A DNA stretch of 64,000 nucleotides from Chlorobaculum limnaeum (GCF_001747405.1 NZ_CP017305.1:1196001-1260000), one strand, 5' to 3'. Numbered from the stretch's first letter, positions 1-8,734 are shown. The notes: generated by a model from the letters alone, not told the origin. Numbers and translations are program-made.

Positions 1-42
1 GGGGCATCGTGCCGTTACTGTCGCAACCGCGCTTTGGGCAAT

Positions 43-71
43 AAAAAAACCCCTGATTGTACAGGGGTTTT
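43..71 (-). terminator. Intrinsic terminator of tRNA-Cys
   Basis: An 8-bp stem (AACCCCTG at 48-55, CAGGGGTT at 62-69) encloses a 6-nt loop. Read on the minus strand it is followed by a run of seven U residues from the A-tract at 43-49. It lies directly downstream of the minus-strand tRNA-Cys, so it most likely ends that transcript. Confidence 0.75.
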
Positions 72-80
72 GCGGGTGTC

Positions 81-154
81 TGGAGGTGAAGAGCGGATTC
101 GAACCGCTGTACGAGGTTTTGCAGACCTCTGCCTAGCCACTCGGCCACTTCACC
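81..154 (-). tRNA. tRNA-Cys (GCA)
   Basis: The reverse complement folds as a 74-nt tRNA. The acceptor stem GGTGAAG (154-148) pairs with CTTCACC, and a T-arm with GGTTCGAATCC is present. The anticodon loop reads CTGCAAA, giving anticodon GCA. The discriminator base is U, as expected for cysteine tRNAs, and the CCA end is encoded (81-83). It stands alone and is followed by a strong terminator. Confidence 0.96.
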
Positions 155-256
155 AAAGTGAACCTAAGGTAAGAAAAAAATCGTTTTTACAAAACTGCGA
201 CTTTTTTCATTTTCGGAAATCCGGTCCGGGCGCTTCCGGCTGGGAGGTGAAACGAT

Positions 257-1111
257 ATGGTAACACAGAATTACATGGACGTTATGATCGATTTCAGGGT
301 TGAGAGGGAAAAGTGCACCCAGTGCGGCAGTTGCTCGAAGGATTGCCCGTCGCGCATCATCGTGATGGATGGCGAGGGGTATCCGGCGATTGCGCCCGAA
401 AAGGAATCCTTCTGCCTCAGGTGCGAACACTGCCTGGCCATCTGCCCGGCGGGAGCGATTTCGATTCTCGGCTACAGGCCCGGGGAGAGTCTGCCGATCA
501 AAGGCGGCTATCCCGATCCGCTGCAACTTGAAACGCTCATCAAAGGGCGGCGCTCGGTGCGGCGGTACAAGCCGGAAAATCTCGATGCCGCCCTGATGCA
601 GAAGCTGCTCGAAGTGGCCTGGCACGCGCCGACCGGCGTGAATTCGCGCCAGGTGCGCTTCACCGTGCTCGATGACCGCGCCAAAGTTGCCCGCCTGCGC
701 GACGAGGTGATGGAGGGGCTGATCCGGCTCGACAGGGAGGGGATGTTGCCCGCCTCGAAAGCCTACTACGCGAAGTTCGTGAAGCTATGGGAGAAGCACC
801 GTGTCGATCTCGTTTTCCGTGATGCGCCGCACATGCTTGTCGCGTCCGCCCCGAAGAGCCTCTCGACGCCGAAGGAGGATTGCATGATCGTGCTGACCTG
901 CTTCGAGCTGTACGCGCAGGTTTGCGGCGTCGGTACGCTCTGGAACGGCATCGCCTCCTGGGCCATCGACGAGATGCTGCCCGAGGTTCGCCGGAGCCTC
1001 GGCATTCCGGACGACCATCTTTTCGGCTACGCGATGCTCTTCGGTAAGCCTGCGGTACACTACGCGCGAACCGTGCAGCACCGCCCGGCGCTGATCCATC
1101 GCGTACCGTAG
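257..1111 (+). CDS. Nitroreductase family protein with N-terminal 2[4Fe-4S] ferredoxin domain
   Basis: This 284-residue protein joins a bacterial ferredoxin domain to a flavin-dependent nitroreductase. Two CxxCxxCxxxCP clusters are visible (C20/C23/C26/C30 and C53/C56/C59/C63), enough to bind two [4Fe-4S] centres. From about residue 95 the RRSVRRY motif starts the FMN-binding nitroreductase fold. The ferredoxin part presumably feeds electrons to the flavin. The substrate is unknown. The ATG at 257 follows a good Shine-Dalgarno site, GGGAGGTGA, so the start is secure. It stands alone between the tRNA and the convergent SRAP gene. Confidence 0.9.
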   Translation: MVTQNYMDVMIDFRVEREKCTQCGSCSKDCPSRIIVMDGEGYPAIAPEKESFCLRCEHCLAICPAGAISILGYRPGESLPIKGGYPDPLQLETLIKGRRSVRRYKPENLDAALMQKLLEVAWHAPTGVNSRQVRFTVLDDRAKVARLRDEVMEGLIRLDREGMLPASKAYYAKFVKLWEKHRVDLVFRDAPHMLVASAPKSLSTPKEDCMIVLTCFELYAQVCGVGTLWNGIASWAIDEMLPEVRRSLGIPDDHLFGYAMLFGKPAVHYARTVQHRPALIHRVP

Positions 1112-1121
1112 CGCGGTCGCG

Positions 1122-1814
1122 TCACGAAGCAGATTCGGCTACTCGCTCGATGCACTCCGGGGTGTCGTTGCGGGGATTGTTGACCATCGTTGAAACCGGC
1201 CAGAGGTCGAGCGCCTTTTCATCGGCGGGATCGAGCAGGCGCGTGGTGTCGCGGTTCGAGGAGTCGAGCCAGGCGGCCCACTCGGCCTCTTCGAGGATCA
1301 CCGGCATCCGGTCGTGCACCGGCTTCATCTCTCGGTTCGCGCCGGTGGTGATGATCGTGCAGGTGCGGAGCGGCGGCGACGGCGGGCCGGGCGGCTGCCA
1401 CTCGTCCCACAGCCCGGCAAGAGCCATCGGGCGGTCGTCGCGTCGATGGATGTACCACGGCTCCTTGCGCTTCTCCCCGGCGGGTTTCCACTCGTAGAAG
1501 CCGCTGGCGGGAACGATGCAGTGCCGCCGGTTGAGCATATGGCGGAAAAAGGGTTTGACGGCGAGGCTCTCGGCGCGGGCGTTGATCGGGCGGTTTTTCG
1601 GCATCTCCTTCGACCAGTGCGGAATCAGCCCCCAGCGGGCCATGCCGAGCCGGTAGCGCCCGTGATCGCCGAAAAGCGTCACGACTGAACTGCCGGGCGC
1701 GATGTTCCAGCTCTGCCGGTAGCCGAACCCCGGCGCTTCCTCGAAAGGCAGTTCGAGCTGCCGGAGCTGTTCGATGAAATGGCTCAGCTCGTAAAATCCG
1801 AATCGTCCGCACAT
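1122..1814 (-). CDS. SRAP-domain protein (HMCES/YedK family)
   Basis: This 230-residue protein begins Met-Cys-Gly-Arg. Removal of Met exposes the catalytic Cys2 that, in this family, forms a thiazolidine crosslink with abasic sites in single-stranded DNA. The other family motifs are present: an SGFYEWK segment with the catalytic Glu, and an HDRMPVIL segment with the conserved His. Length is typical. It is divergent from umuDC, a usual SOS-associated neighbourhood, so it probably protects abasic sites during lesion bypass. The intergenic region holds a dyad that could serve both promoters. Confidence 0.93.
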   Translation of the reverse strand: MCGRFGFYELSHFIEQLRQLELPFEEAPGFGYRQSWNIAPGSSVVTLFGDHGRYRLGMARWGLIPHWSKEMPKNRPINARAESLAVKPFFRHMLNRRHCIVPASGFYEWKPAGEKRKEPWYIHRRDDRPMALAGLWDEWQPPGPPSPPLRTCTIITTGANREMKPVHDRMPVILEEAEWAAWLDSSNRDTTRLLDPADEKALDLWPVSTMVNNPRNDTPECIERVAESAS

Positions 1815-1869
1815 GGTCGTGATGATTTACCTGCCGCATCTATATGAAGCATACAAAAAGCGCGGAGGT

Positions 1870-1887
1870 CATGCAACCGGTTTCATG
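1870..1887. promoter_or_regulatory. Candidate operator dyad between SRAP gene and umuDC
   Basis: An 18-bp near-perfect dyad, CATGCAACCGGTTTCATG, with one mismatched pair per half, sits in the 138-bp gap between the divergent SRAP and umuD genes. Its location suggests a shared operator, perhaps for a LexA-type damage repressor. I do not know the LexA box of this lineage, so the regulator is speculative. Confidence 0.3.
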
Positions 1888-1952
1888 CGGCTCATCAGCG
1901 CTGTTTTTCCTATCTTTCCACGAAAACCTGAACCGCCAGAACGCACCAGACC

Positions 1953-2405
1953 ATGAAACTGATCCGAATCTGCAACACGCCCCGTATCGATTTCTATACG
2001 GCTGACCTGACGACGAAGCTCGAACTGCCGATGGCTTCGACCTTGCTCTCCGCGGGATTTCCGTCGCCCGCCGAAGACCACATCGAACTGAAGCTCGACC
2101 TGAACCGCGCCCTCGTCAAGCATCCGAGCGCCACCTTTTACGGGCGCGTCAAAGGCTCTTCGATGATCGAAGCGGGCATAGCCGAGGGGGACATTATCGT
2201 CATCGACAAGTCGCTCGAACCCAAAGATGGCGACATCGCAGTCTGCTTCCTCGACGGCGAATTCACCGTCAAGCGCATCTCCAGCGGCGCGGAGGGCCTC
2301 TGCCTCTTGCCCGCCAACAGCGAATTCAAGCCCATCCGCATCGCCGAAGAGAGCGAGTTCCAGATTTGGGGCATCGTGACCTACGTGATTCACAAAGCGA
2401 GATGA
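1953..2405 (+). CDS. umuD: UmuD-like S24 peptidase, polymerase V accessory subunit
   Basis: A 150-residue LexA/UmuD-like protein. The likely self-cleavage site is Ala34-Gly35 (SAGF), followed by the S24 serine in KGSSM (S70) and the general-base lysine in FTVKRI (K107). RecA-stimulated self-cleavage would give UmuD', which partners UmuC. umuC follows 111 bp downstream on the same strand. No extra N-terminal DNA-binding domain is present, which separates it from LexA. Confidence 0.92.
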   Translation: MKLIRICNTPRIDFYTADLTTKLELPMASTLLSAGFPSPAEDHIELKLDLNRALVKHPSATFYGRVKGSSMIEAGIAEGDIIVIDKSLEPKDGDIAVCFLDGEFTVKRISSGAEGLCLLPANSEFKPIRIAEESEFQIWGIVTYVIHKAR

Positions 2406-2516
2406 GGGAGAATCATGAATTATGAATTGAAGATTAGGGAATTTGTGGTGTCCGGTATTCTGTCTTCGTCCTTTTTGTCCTTGAACACCTTGCTTCCTCT
2501 GTAAACAACCGCCATC

Positions 2517-3800
2517 ATGTTCGCCCTCGTCGATTGCAACAACTTCTATGTCTCCTGCGAGCGGGTGTTCAATCCGGGGCTGAACGGGCGGCCGGTGGTG
2601 GTGCTGTCGAACAACGATGGCTGCTTCATCTCGCGCTCCAACGAGGCCAAGGCGCTCGGCCTGCCGATGGGCGGCCCGGCCTTCAGGTTCCGCAAGACGC
2701 TCGAAGCGCACCGGGTGGCGCTCTACTCGGCCAATTTCGCGCTCTATGGCGACATGTCGTCGCGGGTGATGAACACGCTGGCCGCGCTCGCGCCGTCGAT
2801 GGAGGTCTACTCGATCGACGAAGCGTTCCTCGACATGACCGGCTTCGAGCGGATCGGTCTCGAAACCTATGTGCGATCTATACGACATAGAGTACGGCGC
2901 GACACCGGCATTCCGGTCAGCATCGGCCTCGCGCCGACCAAGACGCTTGCCAAGCTGGCAAACCGGATGGCGAAGAAGAATCCGCAATTCGAGGGGGTTT
3001 GCATCCTGCCCGACCGCGAGGCGGCCCGGCGGGCGATGGCGTCGATGGAGGTGGGCGATGTGTGGGGCATCGGGCGGCGGCATACGGAGTTCCTGAACCT
3101 CAACGGCGTCAGGACGGCGCTCGACCTCGCCGATGCGCCGCCCGCGTGGGTGCGCAAGCATCTGCACATCACCGGCGCGCGGGTGCAGGCGGAGCTGAAC
3201 GGCGATTCGTGCCTGCCTCTCGAACTGGTGCGTCCGCCGAAGCAGAGCATCTGCACCTCGCGTTCTTTCGGCAGCGCCGTCACGGACGAGGCCGCGCTTG
3301 GCCAGGCGGTGGCGCACTTCGCAACGAAATGTGCGCTGAAGCTTCGCGGCGAAGGGGAGCTGGCCGCGCTCGTCACGGTCTTCATCTGCACCAGCCCCTT
3401 CGAACAGAAGCATCGGCGCTACTACGGAACCCGCACAGCTTCGCTGCTGCTGGCCACGCAGGACACCCTCGCCATCGTCCGCGCCGCCGCCGCCGTGCTT
3501 GGCGACATCTTCAAGCCCGGTCTGTCCTACAAAAAAGCCGGAGTGATCCTCGGTGGCCTCGCTCCAGTCGCCGCCACCGAACTGCGCCAGGCCTCGTTCT
3601 TCGACCCGGAGCCGCTGCAAGTGCAGGAAACATCCTCGAAGCTCATGCAGGCGCTCGACGCCGTCAACTCCCGCTACGGCCAGGGCACGCTGCGCATTGC
3701 CGCCGACGCGGGCACCGGCTGGAAGCAGCGCCAGGAAAAGCTCTCCCCGCACTACACGACGAGTTGGGATGATATTATCGAGGTACGGGTTGACAGTTGA
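2517..3800 (+). CDS. umuC: Y-family DNA polymerase V catalytic subunit UmuC
   Basis: A 427-residue Y-family polymerase, normal length for UmuC. It starts [15 protein letters not shown], giving the first catalytic Asp, and carries YSIDEAFLD, giving the second acidic pair, near residue 100. An HhH-like region and little-finger domain follow, with the UmuC-type C-terminal DUF4113 region ending in TTSWDDI. It performs error-prone lesion bypass with UmuD'. The umuD-umuC gap carries an AT-rich tract, and a similar tract begins at its stop codon. Confidence 0.93.
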   Translation: MFALVDCNNFYVSCERVFNPGLNGRPVVVLSNNDGCFISRSNEAKALGLPMGGPAFRFRKTLEAHRVALYSANFALYGDMSSRVMNTLAALAPSMEVYSIDEAFLDMTGFERIGLETYVRSIRHRVRRDTGIPVSIGLAPTKTLAKLANRMAKKNPQFEGVCILPDREAARRAMASMEVGDVWGIGRRHTEFLNLNGVRTALDLADAPPAWVRKHLHITGARVQAELNGDSCLPLELVRPPKQSICTSRSFGSAVTDEAALGQAVAHFATKCALKLRGEGELAALVTVFICTSPFEQKHRRYYGTRTASLLLATQDTLAIVRAAAAVLGDIFKPGLSYKKAGVILGGLAPVAATELRQASFFDPEPLQVQETSSKLMQALDAVNSRYGQGTLRIAADAGTGWKQRQEKLSPHYTTSWDDIIEVRVDS

Positions 3801-3830
3801 TAATGGATAACGGATAATGGATAGTGCGGG
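3796..3830. repeat. AT-rich dispersed tract (GATAATGGATAACG type)
   Basis: Tandem units of about 9-10 nt (GATAATGGATAACGGATAATG) lie at the umuC stop. Related tracts occur near 2413-2437, 8618-8650, 8882-8905, 19740-19785, 20488-20510 and 37444-37482, each in a gap or at the end of a gene. This is a recurrent intergenic sequence of unknown role. Confidence 0.5.
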
Positions 3831-3969
3831 AAGTTGGGGGGGGGTGATTGTTGCGGATTACGGTTTGTTGTCTCCATCGTTTTTTGCGACATTGTATGCG
3901 CAGTTTCAGTCAGCGATTGCAAGGGCGGGCCTTGGGGAGTCGGCCATTTGCAGTTGAAATGTCAAACGT

Positions 3970-4617
3970 ATGAGTTCAATGCAGGGGAAGGCGGCGGATA
4001 CGGTGGTGGTTCTGGATTTCGAGACGACGGGTCTCTCCCCGGAGCATGGAGATCGGGCGATCGAGATCGGGGCGGTGCTCGTCGAGCGCGGCGAGATTGC
4101 CGGGCGTTTCCAGCGGTTGATGAATCCCGGCTTCCGGGTCAGTTCGTTTATCGAGCGCTATACCGGCATTACCAACGACATGCTCAAAGGGCAGCCGCGC
4201 TGCGAAGAGGTGATGGCTGAGTTTGCCGCCTTCATCGAAGGGCACAATATCGTCGCGCACAATGCGGCGTTCGACCGCCGCTTTCTCGATTTCGAGCTGA
4301 AACGCACGAGCCGGGTCTATGAAGGCGACTGTTGCTGCTCGCTGCTCGTTTCAAGACGCATCTATCAGGATTCGCCAAACCACAAGCTCCAGACGCTGGT
4401 TTCTCACGTGGGCATCGAGCCTGTCGGCAAGTATCATCGCGCGCTGGCCGATGCCGAGATGACGGCGCAGTTGTGGCTTTCGATGATTGGTAGAATTCGG
4501 CAAAATTACGACATTTCGATTGTCTCCTTCGAGCTGATGCAAGAACTCTCGAAGATCGACAGACTCTACACCCACCGCTATCTGGTCTCTCTCAGCGACA
4601 AGCAGAGGAGCGCCTGA
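3970..4617 (+). CDS. DnaQ-like 3'-5' exonuclease (DEDDh family)
   Basis: A 215-residue exonuclease-fold protein. Exo I is [10 protein letters not shown] (D and E near residue 15), Exo II is the [10 protein letters not shown] segment near residue 100, and Exo III is [10 protein letters not shown] (H and D), which makes it DEDDh. It resembles the epsilon proofreading domain of DNA polymerase III or a stand-alone DnaQ paralogue. No helicase or UvrC-like domain is attached. The start is uncertain: ATG at 3970 or 3979, with no clear ribosome-binding site. Confidence 0.88.
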   Translation: MSSMQGKAADTVVVLDFETTGLSPEHGDRAIEIGAVLVERGEIAGRFQRLMNPGFRVSSFIERYTGITNDMLKGQPRCEEVMAEFAAFIEGHNIVAHNAAFDRRFLDFELKRTSRVYEGDCCCSLLVSRRIYQDSPNHKLQTLVSHVGIEPVGKYHRALADAEMTAQLWLSMIGRIRQNYDISIVSFELMQELSKIDRLYTHRYLVSLSDKQRSA

Positions 4618-4663
4618 GCCGCCATCGGAAGGTTTGCGCCCAGTTCATTTCCTCCGTCGCTCC

Positions 4664-4696
4664 GTCCACATTGTCCACTCTGTCCACAAAGTCCAC
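4664..4696. repeat. 9-bp-period repeat, four GTCCAC units
   Basis: GTCCAC occurs at 4664, 4673, 4682 and 4691, exactly 9 bp apart with free spacers (ATT, TCT, AAA). It lies in the gap before the TIR-STAND gene. The same array in reverse complement is at 8702-8734, and a two-unit copy is at 41319-41333. Confidence 0.75.
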
Positions 4697-4749
4697 TTTT
4701 TTCTGTACTTTTTGCGCCAAAGGCTATCTTCAGAAAAGTGTGAGTCTGT

Positions 4750-7395
4750 ATGCGCAACCCCCATTCTGCCAATCGCATGGATTCTGCGGATAAAGCAAGG
4801 AAAGATTTCTTTATCAGTTACACCGGCGCTGACCGGCAATGGGCTGAGTGGATTGCATGGCAACTGAGGGAGGCCGGGTATTCGGTGGTTCTTCAGGCGT
4901 GGAATTTTCATGCGGGCGGGAATTTTGTCTTTGAGATGCACCGAGCAGCGAGAGAGACGACGCGAACCGTCGCGGTGCTGTCACCGAACTATCTCGATGC
5001 GCTGTTCACCCATCCGGAGTGGATCGCGGCATTCGCGCACGATCCGACAGGAACAGAGCGTTTGCTGATACCGATTCGGATTGCCAATTTTGTGCCGGAT
5101 GGAATGTTTGCCGGAAAGATTTATATCGATCTGGTCGGATTGAAAGAGGATGAAGCAAAAGCGCGGTTGCTTGATGAAATCGCGAAATCGATACAGGGCG
5201 GCTCGATTCCTCCGTCAACGCCACCGGCTTTTCCACAATCGGCGAAGCGTCCGGCGCAGAGCGCATCAACCGCGCCTCGTTTTCCCGGCATTCTGCCCGA
5301 TCATCACAATCTGCCTCGCCGGAATCCGAACTTTTCCGGTCGGGAAAAGCTCTTGCTCGATCTTCGCAAATCGTTGACCAAAGGGCAGAAAACCGCCCTG
5401 ACGCAGCAGGCGTTGTATGGGCTGGGCGGGATAGGCAAGACGCAGCTTGCTGTCGAGTATGCGTATCGGCACAGCGCGTCGTACGAGGTGATCTGGTGGA
5501 TTCGCTCGGAGGAGCCTTCGACGCTGGCGAGCGATTACGCGGCTTTGGCGCTGGAGCTGGGTTTGCCGGAGAAAGAGGAGGCCAATCAGGCGATGGTCGT
5601 TCAGGCGGTCACGAGGTGGCTGGAGCGCAACAACAACTGGCTGCTGATCTTCGACAACGCCAGAGATGCCGCCAGCATCAAGCCGTATCTGCCACGCTCG
5701 GCAAGCGGCCATGTGCTGATCACCTCTCGGAATCCCGACTGGAGGAGCGTCGTCAACCCGCTGCCGGTCGAGGTGTGGGAGCGGAATGAGTCGGTCGCGT
5801 TTCTCTTGAAGCGAACCGGGCGGACGGATGAAGCGGGAGCCAACGCCCTCGCCGAAGAGCTCGGCGACCTGCCGCTCGCGCTTGAACAGGCCGCAGCCTA
5901 TTGCGACAACAAAAAGAAAAGTTTTGCGGACTATCTGACGCTTTTCAACACCCGGAGAACAGAACTCTGGAACCGCGAAAAAGCGCCGGACGGCTACAAG
6001 GAAACCGTCGCGACAACGTGGAGCTTGGCCTTCGAGGAGATTCGCAAGGTTCCGATGGCCGAAGAGCTGCTGTCGCTATGCAGCATCGTAGCGCCGGATG
6101 CTATTCCACGGACTCTGCTCAATAGGGCGTTGGAGATTTATAAAGTAGTGGAAACAGTCGATGAGTTTGTGATTGATGATGCATACGATGCGTTGCGCTC
6201 CTATTCATTGATCACGCTTGAAGAAAAGTTCGTCAACGTTCATCGCTTGTTGCAATCAGTCGTCAGGGATCGGATGAACGAGGATGATCTGACCGGTTAT
6301 CGGCAAGCAATGGTATTGGCTTTGAGTGAACAGTTTCCAAAAGCAGGATACGATGATCCGTATTGTTGGCCGGAATGCTACATATTACACCCTCATTCGC
6401 TGTATATACTTGAGGATGTTCAGTTAGATTATGATAAGGTTTGGTATGCTCGAACAATATTACTGAATTTCATCGCGGGTTATAATTTAGGAAGAGGATT
6501 GTATGTTGATGCTGAGACTATTTATCGACGAATAATTGAAATAAGAGAAAAGCAATTAGGTTCAGATCATCTTGATGTGGCAGAAAGTATAAATAACTTG
6601 GCTGTGCTTCTGTATTCAAAGAGAGAATATTTGGAGGCGGAGCTGTTGTTAAGAAAAACTTTGGTGATAAGAAAAAGATATTTCGGTATTGATCATCTTG
6701 AAATTGCAACGACTCTCAATAATTTAGGAATGTTACTGACAGATGAGGGGAAGTATGAAGAAGCAGAGCCCTTTTTGCTTCAGTCGTTAACGATAACAGA
6801 AAATAAATTAGGTAAAGATCATCATGATCTTATAACGGTTCTGAATAATCTTGGCATATTATTTTATGCTCTTGGTAAGTATGATGAAGCGTTTGTATCG
6901 TATCGGCGAGCTTTAGATATTATTGAAAGGCGTTTTGGTTTTAATAACCTTTATATGTCAAAAACATTGATAAATTTTTCTAACTTGTTGGGAAAGTGTG
7001 GTTTAATAGAAGAGTCTGAGCTGTTGGCTCGTCAGTCTTTAATGATCGCGGAAAAACAACTTGGTGCGTATCATCCGGATTTGGTGACAAAGCTAAGTGG
7101 CTTGGCAATCTTGCTTAAGAAGGCAAAGTGTTATGATGAGGCATTATTTTTGCATAAAAGGGCTTTAGCGATATTGCTCGATCGGCTTGGTGCTGATAAT
7201 GTTGATGTTGCGAAATCTATAAATAATATTGGGATAGTGCTGCAAGAAATGGGAAGATATGAGGAGGCGAAACTGCATTTTCTAGATGCAATAAAAATAT
7301 TAGAAAAACGGTATGTTTTTAATTATCCCGATACCAAAATCGTTCGAGAGAATCTCGACATTCTTTTGCAGCTGATGCAAGACGACAAAAAGTGA
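4750..7395 (+). CDS. TIR-NB-ARC-TPR protein (bacterial NLR-like STAND NTPase)
   Basis: An 881-residue predicted defence protein. Residues about 17-150 form a TIR domain (FFISYTGADRQWAEW); the Glu in GNFVFEM (E62) aligns with the catalytic Glu of NAD-cleaving TIRs. NB-ARC follows: P-loop GLGGIGKT (224-231), Walker B LLIFDN, LITSRN sensor and DLPLALEQAA. About seven 42-residue TPR units of kinesin-light-chain type fill roughly residues 575-870. In known bacterial relatives ligand sensing by repeats triggers the TIR effector; that role is inferred here. The 5' part is about 60% GC and the TPR part about 32% GC in lines I counted. ATG at 4777 is an alternative start; neither start has a strong ribosome-binding site. 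Confidence 0.93.
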   Translation: MRNPHSANRMDSADKARKDFFISYTGADRQWAEWIAWQLREAGYSVVLQAWNFHAGGNFVFEMHRAARETTRTVAVLSPNYLDALFTHPEWIAAFAHDPTGTERLLIPIRIANFVPDGMFAGKIYIDLVGLKEDEAKARLLDEIAKSIQGGSIPPSTPPAFPQSAKRPAQSASTAPRFPGILPDHHNLPRRNPNFSGREKLLLDLRKSLTKGQKTALTQQALYGLGGIGKTQLAVEYAYRHSASYEVIWWIRSEEPSTLASDYAALALELGLPEKEEANQAMVVQAVTRWLERNNNWLLIFDNARDAASIKPYLPRSASGHVLITSRNPDWRSVVNPLPVEVWERNESVAFLLKRTGRTDEAGANALAEELGDLPLALEQAAAYCDNKKKSFADYLTLFNTRRTELWNREKAPDGYKETVATTWSLAFEEIRKVPMAEELLSLCSIVAPDAIPRTLLNRALEIYKVVETVDEFVIDDAYDALRSYSLITLEEKFVNVHRLLQSVVRDRMNEDDLTGYRQAMVLALSEQFPKAGYDDPYCWPECYILHPHSLYILEDVQLDYDKVWYARTILLNFIAGYNLGRGLYVDAETIYRRIIEIREKQLGSDHLDVAESINNLAVLLYSKREYLEAELLLRKTLVIRKRYFGIDHLEIATTLNNLGMLLTDEGKYEEAEPFLLQSLTITENKLGKDHHDLITVLNNLGILFYALGKYDEAFVSYRRALDIIERRFGFNNLYMSKTLINFSNLLGKCGLIEESELLARQSLMIAEKQLGAYHPDLVTKLSGLAILLKKAKCYDEALFLHKRALAILLDRLGADNVDVAKSINNIGIVLQEMGRYEEAKLHFLDAIKILEKRYVFNYPDTKIVRENLDILLQLMQDDKK

Positions 7396-7444
7396 CTCGA
7401 CAATACCAGATATCAAAATCCATCCAACCAACCCCAATCTACCC

Positions 7445-8656
7445 ATGACCTCAACCTTTGTCATCCTTCTGCTCGTCCTACTCATCGCCGCGCTCGGATT
7501 CCTGCTTCTGCGCAGCCAGCGGGAGTCGAGTGCGCTTTCGGTTGAGAATGCGCGGTTGGCGGCGGAGGTGGCGCATGAGCGGGAGCGGGGAGCGTCCGTA
7601 GCTGAAGCCCGGCGGGCGGATGAGGCGCGGTTGGAGGCGGCGATGGAGAATCTGGCGAACCGGATCGTGGAGGAGCGGGGCGCGGCGCTTTCGGAGCAGC
7701 ACCGGCAGCGGCTCGACGGGCTTCTGGAGCCGTTTCGGTTGCAGCTCGACTCGTTCCGGCAGCGTGTCGATGAGGTGCATCGCAGCGACACGGAGCTGTC
7801 GGCGCGGCTGCTCGAACAGGTGCGGCAGCTTCAGGAGCTGAACCACCAGGTGAGCGACGAGGCCAACAACCTGGCGCGGGCCATCAAGGGGGAGAGCAAG
7901 AAGCAGGGGGACTGGGGCGAGCTGATTGTCGAGCGGCTGCTGGAGGCCTCGGGACTCGTGAAGGGGCGCGAATACACCGTTCAGGAGAGCGACCGAACGG
8001 AGGATGGGCGGTTCGTGCGGCCTGACTTCATGGTGCACCTGCCGGGCGAAAAGGCGGTGGTGGTCGATGCCAAAGTGTCGCTCACCGCCTACGAGCGCTG
8101 GTGCGGCGAGGAGCACGAGGCGCGACGCAGCGAGGCGTTGCGCGAGCATGTGCAGTCGGTGCGGCGGCACGTCGCCGAGCTGGAGCGCAAGGACTACGCG
8201 GCGCTCCGGGGCAACCGTACGCTCGACTTCGTCATCATGTGCATCCCGCTCGAACCGGCGTATCAGGCGGCGATGCAGGCCGATACGTCGCTCTTCTACG
8301 ATCTGGCGGGGCGGAACGTCGTCGTCACCGGCCCGGCGACGCTCATGATTACGCTGCGCCTCATCGCGCAGATCTGGCGGCGCGAGAACGAGAACCGCAA
8401 CGCCGAGCTGATCGCCGACAAGGCGGGCCGCATCTATGACCAGGTGGTGCTGGTCGCCGAAGCGATGACCGATGCCCGCCGCAAGCTCTCCGGCGTCTCG
8501 GAGAGCTTCGACCTCGCCATGAAGCGCCTCACCGAAGGCCGCGGCAACCTCGCCGGACGCGCCGAGGAGATTCGCAAACTCGGCGCGAAAGTCTCGAAGC
8601 GGTTGCCGCAAGAGTTAATGGATAATGAACAATTGATAATTGATAATGAATCGTAG
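7445..8656 (+). CDS. rmuC: DNA recombination protein RmuC
   Basis: A 403-residue RmuC homologue. An N-terminal membrane anchor (residues about 4-22) is followed by a long coiled coil rich in Glu, Arg and Ala (about 25-140), then the conserved RmuC nuclease-like domain with RPDFMVHLP and VVVDAKVSLTAYERW. RmuC limits recombination at inverted repeats. The last dozen or so residues (LMDNEQLIIDNES) are encoded by a dispersed AT-rich repeat. The TAG stop is part of the GTAG head of an adjacent REP-like hairpin, so the natural C-terminus appears to have been extended. Confidence 0.93.
   Translation: MTSTFVILLLVLLIAALGFLLLRSQRESSALSVENARLAAEVAHERERGASVAEARRADEARLEAAMENLANRIVEERGAALSEQHRQRLDGLLEPFRLQLDSFRQRVDEVHRSDTELSARLLEQVRQLQELNHQVSDEANNLARAIKGESKKQGDWGELIVERLLEASGLVKGREYTVQESDRTEDGRFVRPDFMVHLPGEKAVVVDAKVSLTAYERWCGEEHEARRSEALREHVQSVRRHVAELERKDYAALRGNRTLDFVIMCIPLEPAYQAAMQADTSLFYDLAGRNVVVTGPATLMITLRLIAQIWRRENENRNAELIADKAGRIYDQVVLVAEAMTDARRKLSGVSESFDLAMKRLTEGRGNLAGRAEEIRKLGAKVSKRLPQELMDNEQLIIDNES
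8618..8650. repeat. AT-rich dispersed tract inside the rmuC 3' end
   Basis: Units such as AATTGATAATTGATAATGAA overlap the last codons of rmuC. The inverted counterpart (TTCATTATCAATTATCAACT) lies at 8885-8904, so the rmuC-sbcD gap is bracketed by the same tract in opposite orientations. Confidence 0.55.
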
Positions 8657-8682
8657 GGGCATCCCGACAAGTCGGGATGCCC
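8653..8682 (+). repeat. REP-like hairpin with GTAG head
   Basis: GTAG at 8653-8656 is followed by a perfect 12-bp stem, GGGCATCCCGAC (8657-8668) and GTCGGGATGCCC (8671-8682), with an AA loop. A GTAG tetranucleotide at the foot of a hairpin is the hallmark of REP sequences recognised by RAYT transposases. A RAYT-like gene with GTAG hairpins of its own is present at 46.8-47.7 kb. Confidence 0.7.
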
Positions 8683-8701
8683 GTGATTGGCAGTGTTTTT
8701 T

Positions 8702-8734
8702 GTGGACGAAGTGGACGCTGTGGACTTTGTGGAC
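8702..8734. repeat. 9-bp-period repeat, four GTGGAC units
   Basis: GTGGAC occurs at 8702, 8711, 8720 and 8729 with 3-nt spacers. It is the reverse complement of the array at 4664-4696. It lies in the rmuC-sbcD gap. Confidence 0.75.

Noticed and set aside
1869-3752. 627-residue minus-strand frame across umuDC
   Set aside because: Antisense shadow of umuD and umuC, with no family resemblance; GC-rich genes open long frames on the other strand.
4664-4696. CRISPR array
   Set aside because: Units are 9 bp with 3-nt spacers, far from the 21-37 bp repeats and similar-length spacers of CRISPR.
4664-8734. DnaA boxes / replication origin
   Set aside because: GTCCAC units lack the TTATCCACA consensus and no dnaA or dnaN gene is nearby.
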